Position numbers and translations under genes: made by a program. 64,000 bases of DNA from Plutella xylostella (Eukaryota; Arthropoda; Insecta; Lepidoptera; Plutellidae): the NCBI RefSeq assembly GCF_932276165.1, contig NC_063984.1, positions 8,935,501-8,999,500 on the forward strand, read 5' to 3'. The notes below the pieces were generated by a model. The model made no database searches, was not told the origin of the DNA, and worked only from the letters and a program-made list of their open reading frames with translations. Positions 56,418-64,000 of the stretch are shown here, in pieces; the stretch's first letter is position 1, and each line of letters starts with the position of its first letter.

Positions 56418-58544
56418 ACGTCTATGATTAGAAATTTTATGATCAGTTTTAGGGATGATAGTAAATATACTGTATAAACTTTATTAATTTACATTTTCTT
56501 ACCTTCCTTTTTCGTTTAGGTCACACCTTACGACATACAGTACACATAGGTAATCTGGCGTAAGTGTTTATTTTTATGATTTTATTTTTATATCTAACTT
56601 TATGTACCTACTTGCTACAAGTAAAACTAAGTTATTCATAATGATAGATCATTATTATGGGTCGCTCGATGTCCATGTTAGTAATTCGTATTATAATGAA
56701 GGTATGAACAATAACTAGGGAGCTAGGGACGTTATTCGTAACATCATGTCTTACTTAATGAAGGTATTTTGAATAATATCAAAACATTCTGGGTCTGGGT
56801 ACTGTTTTCTTCATGAAAATAGATTCCACGAAAACGTAAATACTTTTGAGTTTATTGACTGACTTTCGTCCCACAGATCATTTCTTTAAAACTACAGGGT
56901 CATTTTAGCATTATTAACAAAATTTACAATTACTTACCTCCCCATTTCCTCACAAATCTCCCCTTTGGCGGGATCGAAATCGCAGTAGTAGTACAGTTTA
57001 TTAAAAGTGTTCTTTCATATTGATATGCAATTCAGTAAAAAAGGTAGCATAGCTAAAGTTGTAATTATACAAATTGCGACCATACCTTTTTTCGCATAAG
57101 AAGTCCCCTGACCTAACTCTTACTGCACCACATTTAAAATTCACAATCGCTTATCATGAGGGACTTCATAAATGGAACAAGGTTAAATCACAACTAGGGT
57201 CACTCTTCTCAGTTTAATACCAATTTTTACCAACTATCAGTTGCACACTTCGTCCCGCAATCAGCCCGGTAATAAATTAACGCCATTACTAAATTATACT
57301 GCGGTTCTAGATTAATCTAGAAGTCGGTCCGTACCCGGCGGCCGCTCTTACATTATTACAACATTCATTAGACTTCGCTAATTACTCCTTGCCTTAATGA
57401 ATAAGCTCTAATGAACCACTTTCTGTTAATTAAAGCCAGCGGGGGGAAGGGGGGGACTTTTCTCCAAGCTCTGATTGCAAATGTGAATTTGTAGGAAAGA
57501 GTGTTTTCTCGTGAAAAGGGGTAATGAAGAGGCCGGGCGGGTACGAACACTGCGGTTTTAAAGTTTGGGGTGATGTGGCGGCTCTGAATATTTATTGTGC
57601 TTATGCCGCGGCCTCCTTAACGTTTCAAATGTGATTTTACCTAATTAGATAAGTAAATGGTTGTTTAAACTGACCGGCTAACCATTTCGCGATATGGTGA
57701 ATTGGTGACCGAGCTGTGTTTGTCACCAACAAAGAATACCTAGTAACTCTGAGGTAAATTATTAGGTACATAGGTAATAATTAATGGCTATGAATAGGTA
57801 CCTATCTATATAATTGCTATTAACATCATATTACCCAACTTAAAAAAACTAGTCAGGCTAGGTAATCCGTTTAATTCTTGCTTCACAGTATTTTGTTCAT
57901 GAATGTATGTAAATATTCATGTGAATATTGTCCTGTAATTAAGTAGTGCACTTACGCATTAAACACTTCATTAGCTTTGTTCAACACTGAGTAATTCATG
58001 TTGTAGTAAAACAAATACTTATTGTATTTTTTTACACTAGTTTCGTTTTAATCGGAATTGAAACCGGCGTAATACTTGTAGATGACGAATGTTTAAGTGT
58101 GAATACCTACACCTAACTAAGTAGGCAATCTAACAGCCATTGGTGAAATTTGAAATATTCAAATAATTTTCATCAGACATTAAAATTAGATGGGAAACAG
58201 GAACCTGATGAAACTAGCGAGAGTTTTGGCTAAGCGCTCAATTAAGGCCAATTTATTACTAAGTTCAACCATTTTCATTTAAAAAATTACAACAGTTGAG
58301 ATTTACGGGAAAATTCCAGAGCATCCCGTTTTTTCAGTTTATTTATGTAGGTAGGTACCTATACCAAGACAAAAAGGCCATATTTTGTTAATTATAGGAA
58401 ACCTATACATAAATAATACTATAGAAAGTACGGTGCGGCCGTCGTATTTCATAATTCGAGAGAGCTGCAACAACCATCTATCTTATAGATGCTGTGGACA
58501 ATGATGATGATACTACTTACATAATAGGTTCATTCATCATTTCT
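56418..58544. other. Non-coding sequence; TAAT-rich block at 57.3-57.5 kb
   Basis: AT-rich without recognised genes. A segment at 57290-57480 combines CATTAG, CTAATTA, TTAATGA and TCTAATGA motifs with a G-rich tract, similar in texture to the homeodomain clusters elsewhere in the window. Confidence 0.4.
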
Positions 58545-59248
58545 ACTCATAATAATAATAATTGTGACGAGCTGTTGGGCATTAGCGACCCCACCCACCC
58601 GATGCCGGGGAGAACCCCTGCTCCTCATCTCTGGCTTGCCTTTATTGGTTGTCCAGAGTGAACACTGACGAGGAACAGGATCTCCCACCTCTTGCTTGCC
58701 TTCATTGGCTGGCTTGAGTGGTGTACCGCTAGAGCAGAAATGCTCGGAGGAAGGAAGTATATCCAGTAAGTGCTTGTAGGGGTCTTGACCGGCATCCGCG
58801 ATTGCTCTGAGAGCCTTGGTATACCTCTCCACCCTCAGCACCTCATGCCATGTTGCCCCCTTGTTGCTACGTCACTGTAATGTGCTAGCGACTGATTTGG
58901 GGGGCCCATTTAATGTGTGTGCGAGTCACCCCCTGCCTTTTTATCCGTATATGAAACATATAGGTCCAGGCAGGGGCCATAGTCCTTCCATAGTCCCAGA
59001 TACCCAGTCCATTTAGCACCCCATTCCATAACCCTGTATTAGTTTTCTCCATATCCTACAATAGTCCTGCACTAACCGGGGATTTTCCTTGGGTTCACTT
59101 CTATAGTTTTCACAGGGAAAATCGTCGGTTAGTGTCACATTTCATATAGATTAATGTTGTCAAAAGGGCCTCTACATGTTGGCTTCGGCCCCATGCACGC
59201 CTTCCAAACGCCCGGGACCCCATGGTCCCGAGATGGTAACGACACAAC
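58545..59248 (-). mobile_element. LINE 3' end with ATT-repeat tail
   Basis: On the minus strand a GC-balanced segment of about 700 bp ends in (ATT)n (58549-58562 on +). It includes a frame reading VERYTKALRAIADAGQDPYK, a protein-like C-terminal segment, then GC-rich sequence. The triplet tail and orientation fit a 5'-truncated non-LTR retrotransposon. The clade cannot be named from this piece. Its 5' side abuts the tail of another such element. Confidence 0.6.
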
Positions 59249-59402
59249 ATAATAATAATAATAAATTTCTTTATTAGATTCGAAAAAGAGTACAAGTTAG
59301 TAAAACTAAGATCCCTAGCTCCCCCACTAGGATACCCTGTGTTGGGGGCGCCAGTCTCTTTCGTTCTTAATACATTGTAACAGTTAAATAAGGTATAAGT
59401 GA
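59249..59402 (-). mobile_element. Second LINE 3' UTR fragment with ATT-repeat tail
   Basis: On the minus strand the sequence contains GGGGGAGCTAGGGATCTTAG, then AATAAAGAAA and a (TTA)n tail at 59249-59268. It is arranged head-to-tail with the 58545-59248 fragment. Only the 3' UTR is present. The 5' limit is approximate. Confidence 0.5.
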
Positions 59403-59718
59403 GACTTATCAAAGAAATAAATAAGCAATACTGTAGGTAACTTAGAGTTGTACATAGTTTTTGTATCTTATCATCTTAAATATAGTTATGTAGTTAAATA
59501 CTATAACACACTCATACACTTAAAAGATACACAGATACATCTACGTATCACGGTATCACATACATCATACAATTATCAGTTATTCGCCTTAACATCATAA
59601 TGAATTGATAAGTTACGCAGTTTACACCGCTACGTAAGTTGCGAATAGCTAAACAGCGTGACGGCGTCTTGCTAAGGATAACTTAATTCAGAGTGTTGCC
59701 AGAATATTGAGTGAGGAG

Positions 59719-59726
59719 TATAAAAG
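59719..59726 (+). promoter_or_regulatory. TATA box of the cuticular protein gene
   Basis: TATAAAAG lies about 30 bases before an initiator-like GCATCACAAC (near 59747) and 99 bases before the ATG, a standard arrangement for insect cuticle genes. The inferred leader is about 70 bases. Confidence 0.75.
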
Positions 59727-59817
59727 TGTTGGGCTGGAGTAGTGGAGCATCACAACAGCTGCAGTCGTCTGCTCCTCACAACGTAACATCGATCATCATC
59801 ATCAGCCACACGCAAAC

Positions 59818-61275
59818 ATGATCAGTTGCGTTGCGGTGAGTACTTAGATTACTTAGAAGCTGTTTTTTGTAGCATCAAAATAAGTGTAGTTTACGGGTTG
59901 GAACTTTAACAGCGAAATTTCCGAAGGAAGGTCATAACATTCTGAATAAACTTCTTGGCCCAACTCAGTCGACCCTGTATAAATAATGTGATTTTCATCA
60001 GACTTTATAAGGGCTGATGTAAGTTTAATCATAATGCTATCTTCAAATCTTCATTTATTGGGTATATTTTTTTGATACGTACCTACCTAAGGGTGGTTGT
60101 ACCATCTTTGTAAAAAATAATTTCTAAATGTGTGTTTAGCTTATAATGGACGCTTAACTATTAGGTAATCTTCTTTCATAACTGAAACACTCACTTCCGG
60201 TTCCCCGCTTCAATAGTTCCTCATTTAGTTCCGATTAAGTACACTTACCAACGAGATATGAGATAATTACCTCATAATATGTTGGTAGATAGTTAAATCG
60301 ATTTACCTACGCTTCACATTTTCAATTTAATTTTTGGCGCCCATGTTGGGCGCCAAAAATTCATGAATTCTGCGTGTTTTTCTCAGTTTTTTCTACTCTT
60401 GTAAAACATTTGGTTGTGAACGCAGATTGCTTGCCTGCTCGGAGCGGCGGTGGCGGCGCCCTCTGCCGGAGGCTACGGCGGCTACGGCTACGGCCCGGCC
60501 CTCGCCACCACGGCCGTTGTTGGCAGCGTTGTAAGTATTTATTCACAAATAACGTACGTTTTTTAATGAATAGCCATATTTCTTTCTTACTGGTGGGCGT
60601 TACGTTAATTCTAAATATCTTATCCTCCCCTTTGTCCTCTCATGTAACAGGAGCAGGACCATTATGCTTAGCAAAGAGCCCCCTCACCATTCCTAATCCT
60701 GTGGTGATAATACGTTTCGACATATCTCGGTCATTAATTATATCGTCTATAATAGCCTACCGTTGTAGAATTTGGCGCTCGGGGTTTTTAACTAAATAAT
60801 CAACATCTATTTTCTTTCGCAGCAAGTCCCCCAATACAACTTTAACTACGCTGTCAACGACCCTCTAACCGGCGACAACAAGGCTCAGACGGAGGTGCGC
60901 GACGGCGGCGTCGTCAAAGGCTCCTACTCCCTGGCTGAAGCTGATGGCACCATCCGAGTAGTGGAGTACTCCGCCGATGACGTCTCAGGGTTCAACGCCG
61001 TCGTCAAGAGAATCGGCCCCGCCGCGCACCCGCAACAAGTCATTGCCGCCCCCGTAATCGCCGCCCCGGTCGTCAAAGAGGTCGTCCAACCACTCATTGC
61101 TAAGGAAATCGTCAACCCTTACCTCCTGCAAGACATCAACTTGGGCCTCAACAACTTGGGACTGTCGGGATGGGGACTCAATGGATTGGGAAAAGGATTG
61201 GAACTTAACGGTCTGAATGGTTATAACCTGAACGGGCTTGGCTTAGGAGGCTACGGTGGTTGGGGACACCACTAG
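59818..61275 (+). CDS. RR-2 cuticular protein, 191 aa, three exons
   Basis: Exon 1 59818-59835 (six codons, donor GCG|GTGAGT), exon 2 60426-60530 (acceptor AACGCAG, donor GTT|GTAAGT), exon 3 60823-61275 (acceptor TTCGCAG, stop TAG). All junctions are phase 0. The product begins [20 protein letters not shown], a clear signal peptide split by intron 1, the usual layout of insect cuticle genes. After a Gly/Tyr-rich linker comes a Rebers-Riddiford RR-2 (chitin_bind_4) domain, about residues 42-107: [55 protein letters not shown]. This family binds chitin in extracellular procuticle. A Val/Ala/Pro stretch and a Gly/Leu/Asn-rich tail (LNGL-type repeats) ending YGGWGHH follow. A TATA box precedes it. 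The gene is complete and apparently functional. Confidence 0.95.
60329..60361. other. Perfect 15-bp inverted repeat in intron 1 of the cuticle gene
   Basis: AATTTTTGGCGCCCA (60329-60343), a three-base spacer, then its exact reverse complement (60347-60361), 65 bases before exon 2. It would form a stable hairpin in DNA or pre-mRNA. TTGGCGCC resembles an E2F-type site, but no role is shown. Confidence 0.8.
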
Positions 61276-61298
61276 TGTAGAACTAAGATGCCCTGTCT

Positions 61299-61339
61299 TG
61301 CTCCCGTGTAATGAGTCTAGCTAGTCATTATCGGGAGCA
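61299..61339 (+). other. Stem-loop in the 3' UTR of the cuticle gene
   Basis: TGCTCCCG plus TAATGA (61299-61314, two spacer bases between) pairs with TCATTA plus CGGGAGCA (61325-61339, one bulge) around a ten-base loop, 24 bases after the stop codon. A possible mRNA stability or processing element. Inferred from pairing only. Confidence 0.6.
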
Positions 61340-62292
61340 GGTACAGACAGCGACGTATTGTGATTTAATAGATAAGGGCCCAGCATGGAAAACGATTTTG
61401 TAAAAAAAATATGATCAAAGTTTTTGGCATTTTATTTTGTAGTGACCTAATGTCCTTAAATATCTCAGTACAAAAGCATGAATGATAGAAAGACTATATT
61501 AAGGTTTTACGACACATATATATTTCATAAAATTAGCAAAAGTGACAGTCACAAGTTTCATAATACTTCTTATATTTTTATGGACACCATTGCTTTATTT
61601 TAAATGCTTATTTGAGCTTTCACTCAGTCCCATACAACCACTATAAGTTTGTTTTAAAACCACTTGAGTAAATGTGTCAAAGATTAATAGTAGAAAAGTA
61701 ACTTCATACATATTTATAGGAATGGCCAATAGTGCACAATATATACCTATAAATAATGAATGAACTGTTCGAATTATTTCAGATAACCACAGAAAAATAA
61801 GAGTATCTAGTACCTAGTTAAATTTGCTTAGACATTCGAGCTCTTACAAATACCATACGGTGTAATAGGTAACTCACTTGGCAGTGTTGCAATAATAAAA
61901 CGGTTATTATCAGTACATACAACGGATATTACAAATACATATACCTAGTACATTAAATGTATTCATCAGCAATACTACGACTGGAAAACGATGCAAAAAC
62001 TACGCATTTTGTAACTAGCTACCAATAGTCAAGAAAAAAATACTTACAACCGTTTAATTCGAAACATACTCATTTATTCATACGGCGCAATAAATCGACC
62101 GCAATTACAAATTGTTATTCGAACAAAAAAATACAACAATTGGGAACTAGCTAGCAAAAAGTACTAGTCTAAAGAAAATACCGAACACCTTAATTATCCT
62201 ATCTATTTATTAAATGCCGTTTAGAATACTCTTTGACACAGATACAGGATAAAATGGCGGACACAAGATGGCGGCTGCGTTTTGGCGCGGCG
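61340..62292. other. Intergenic sequence between convergent genes
   Basis: AT-rich DNA between the cuticle gene (+) and the ATP13A1 homologue (-), holding their 3' UTRs. No additional coding region is recognised. Confidence 0.5.
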
Positions 62293-63029
62293 CTATGTCC
62301 TCTCGCCGAACAGCCAGAGGCAGGCGCGGTCCACCAGGTACGCGAACACCATGTCTGCGATCAGCACTTGCACCAGGATCACTCGGTACTGGGGAAGGGA
62401 AATTGAGCAACTTTATTTAGGTATAGACACATATGGAAATATAGATACAGGGCTGCTTCCTTATTAATTGTACTGAATTAAACTAGTATAGCTTTTAAGG
62501 TCCCCATTACGGTTACTGGTTCCTGACACACAGGTCATTCTAGTTTAGGAACCAGGGCTACCCCACCTTGTATATTTTTCTTATTACAATAAATATATGT
62601 TTATTAGGTGTGTGGGGCGAGTCGCAGTCGAATATATCCATAGTCTGCGCTGTTACATCCCCACCCATTGTTACATCACAATATTGACGCGCTCTGAATG
62701 CTCTTTTATAATTCGTTCACGATTCGTACAAATAGTTTCATTCATTCATTCACTCAATAAGCTCTCTTCACTCACATCGGGCGGGAAGTAGACGATCTCG
62801 AACATGCTGGACAGGTCGGGCAGCGCGCCGCCGGAGACCACGATGCTGTAGATTCATTCACTCATTCATTCATTCGTTCACTCACGTCGGGCGGGAAGTA
62901 GACGATCTCGAACATGCTGGACAGGTCGGGCAGCGCGCCGGCCGCCAGCGCCAGCACCACGCCGCCGGAGACCACGATGCTGTAGAGGAGAGGCTTGTTC
63001 TCGCGGAGACCCTCCATGAAGGGCTCGCC
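62293..63029 (-). CDS. ATP13A1: P5A-type ATPase (ATP13A1 homologue), last two coding exons
   Basis: Minus strand. The penultimate exon 63029-62886 (48 codons; acceptor CTTCCCCAG, donor GAC|GTGAGT) reads GEPFMEGLRENKPLLYSIVV, then a hydrophobic segment and LPDLSSMFEIVYFPPD. The last exon 62388-62293 (acceptor CCCAG) reads YRVILVQVLIADMVFAYLVD, RACLWLFGERT and stop. Splicing is phase 0. Order and motifs (GxPFMxxLxENKPL, PD near the second block, VDRA near the end) match the C-terminal transmembrane helices of the ER P5A ATPase family (human ATP13A1, yeast Spf1), which dislocates mistargeted helices from the ER membrane. The catalytic core lies upstream, beyond the right edge. A truncated copy of the penultimate exon occupies the intron between the two exons. 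Confidence 0.85.
62772..62852 (-). pseudogene. Truncated duplicate of the ATP13A1 penultimate exon
   Basis: Inside the final intron, 81 bases repeat the 3' part of the exon (from TACAGCATCGTGGTC through CCGCCCGAT and the GTGAGTG donor). An internal 24-base deletion keeps the frame (VVSGGALPDLSS instead of the longer hydrophobic stretch). (TTCA/TGAA)n repeats surround both copies (62739-62757, 62853-62882). The copy lacks the first third of the exon and its proper acceptor, so inclusion would need another splice site. An assembly or allelic artefact remains possible. Confidence 0.8.
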
Positions 63030-63234
63030 CTGGGGAAGAGAGGGAGGTCTATGACTTGTAAACTTTAACGTTAAGATAATGTGTCCTAATGGGCAAAGGT
63101 ACCCGGAAACGTCCACTGACCACTTATATTTACGATCACTAAAGCAGACAATTTATTCCTTCATCCTATAATTTTCTGAACCATATTCTGGTCCAAGTCA
63201 TAGAAAGACTTGCATCTTCAAAATGGCTCCTTCC

Positions 63235-63251
63235 TATCTATCTATCTATCA
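63235..63251 (-). repeat. GATA-repeat tail of the right-edge LINE
   Basis: On the minus strand (GATA)n follows the short 3' UTR after the LINE stop codon at 63319, in the position of a retrotransposon tail. Confidence 0.6.
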
Positions 63252-63318
63252 TGGCGAGCTGATTTTCCGCATTTAGCCTCCAAGGTGGGCCATTATGCGT
63301 GAAATACCTATGGGGTGA

Positions 63319-64000
63319 CTAGCTATTAAGCCACCCAAGCTCACGCCAGAAAGCCAGTAGACGACCTAGGTTGCTCATGGCTTCCCGGAGGGACCCCGGA
63401 GATCCGAGGATTTTTGATCGTAGTGTCTCCACGCCTTTGCAATGTAACAAGACATGGGAAGCTGTTTCATCTTCCTCCATGCAACTTCTGCAAAGAGGAG
63501 TGGTGGAGATTTTCATGCGATATAGGTGTTTATTTAACCGGCAGTGGCCTGTTATGGTACTTATCACGACACGTAAGTTTGCTCTATCCAAGCATAATAA
63601 TTTGCGTGTTAGTTTAGTATTAATTAGTGGTACAAAAGCTTTTGTTTGTTTGCACTCGGCACAGTTACTCCAGAGATTGGTGTGGCATTCTGTCGTTCGG
63701 GAACGTAACCAAGAGCGAATTTGGTTGAAAGGGATCGGTACTATCGGCTCTGGGCCTATTGGTGCAGTGTCAGATCCCTTTCGTGCAAGTTCATCAGCAG
63801 CGTCGTTCCCCAGCGACCCGCTGTGCCCTTTTATCCACTGGAGGGTTATGTTATTGTTTTGTGAGGCAAGCGATTCTAGAGCTGAGTGACACTCTAGTAC
63901 TAGCCCCGAAGTTATAGTTTTGCTAGACAAAGCTAGCAGAACTGCAGCACTATCAGATAGGATACGAATACGTTGATTCGTAACCTTTCTAGATTTGACT
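63319..64000 (-). CDS. Non-LTR retrotransposon ORF2, RNase H and C-terminal part (partial)
   Basis: The minus-strand frame is open to the right edge of the window. It can be read in from 64000 through RIRILSDSAAVLLAL, so the methionine at 63930 is not the true start. It shows RNase H motifs: the SDS aspartate, then IKGHSGSLGNDAADELAR with the final catalytic Asp. After it comes a C-terminal zinc-type segment (LCRSCMEEDETASHVLLHC, two cysteines then His/Cys). This combination occurs in the I/R1/Jockey-group LINEs of insects, and the exact clade is unresolved. No stop interrupts it until TAG at 63319. It lies in the same orientation as the ATP13A1 homologue, probably within an intron of that gene. 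Confidence 0.85.
   Translation of the reverse strand, partial: VKSRKVTNQRIRILSDSAAVLLALSSKTITSGLVLECHSALESLASQNNNITLQWIKGHSGSLGNDAADELARKGSDTAPIGPEPIVPIPFNQIRSWLRSRTTECHTNLWSNCAECKQTKAFVPLINTKLTRKLLCLDRANLRVVISTITGHCRLNKHLYRMKISTTPLCRSCMEEDETASHVLLHCKGVETLRSKILGSPGSLREAMSNLGRLLAFWRELGWLNS

Noticed and set aside
62210..62410. 66-codon minus-strand frame over the last ATP13A1 exon
   Set aside because: It is a different register from the spliced frame that continues the P5A ATPase C-terminus.
1..64000. Search for CRISPR arrays, operons or bacterial systems
   Set aside because: Intron-containing animal genes and insect mobile elements throughout; no regularly spaced repeat array.

Overview
The window reads as lepidopteran (moth or butterfly) nuclear DNA. 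The main grounds are intron-split genes with insect homologues (an LMO4-type LIM protein, a P5A-type ATPase of the ATP13A1 family, an RR-2 cuticular protein with a split signal peptide), an AT-rich background, and the mobile-element population: RTE retroposons with GAT-repeat tails, a copia element, Tc1-like transposons, hAT-type elements and many foldback MITEs. No bacterial operons, CRISPR array or confident RNA gene were seen.

Layout. From 1 to 15.4 kb there is non-coding sequence, probably intron or upstream sequence of LMO4. It carries a 60-bp tandem duplication, a foldback MITE, a 94-bp RTE-derived insertion, a 499-bp hAT-type MITE filled with AATACCGGTATT palindromes, a run of 27 G, and an apparently intact young copia retrotransposon with identical LTRs. 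The last two coding exons of an LMO4-like gene lie at 15451-16157 (+). From 16.2 to 44.7 kb is a gene desert with dense TAAT-type homeodomain motifs, CpG-rich patches and MITEs, which looks like the regulatory territory of a developmental gene. At 35642-37352 it holds a hAT-type element whose interior is mostly a broken RTE reverse transcriptase. One terminal coding exon of unrecognised identity, with a PVDLS (CtBP-type) motif, sits at 44718-45040 (+).

From 46.7 to 59.4 kb mobile elements dominate: a complete but dead Tc1 transposon (TA duplication, perfect 27-bp TIRs, DD34E, four in-frame stops), a 1.6-kb unclassified element with an 8-bp target duplication carrying two nested insertions, a tRNA-derived SINE, a 2.0-kb unclassified element with 28-bp perfect TIRs, and two LINE 3' ends. 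The right end holds a complete three-exon RR-2 cuticular protein gene (59818-61275, +), the two final coding exons of the ATP13A1 homologue (62293-63029, -) with a truncated copy of its penultimate exon in the intron, and the RNase H/C-terminal part of a non-LTR retrotransposon running off the right edge (-).

The host genes do not form an evident pathway; they are neighbours. The most interesting signals are (i) two RTE-derived insertions 45 kb apart that begin at the same nucleotide and each have their own target duplication, suggesting a roughly 90-bp mini-retroposon; (ii) the 2.0-kb and 1.6-kb TIR elements with internal motif arrays and no recognisable transposase; and (iii) the duplicated ATP13A1 exon.
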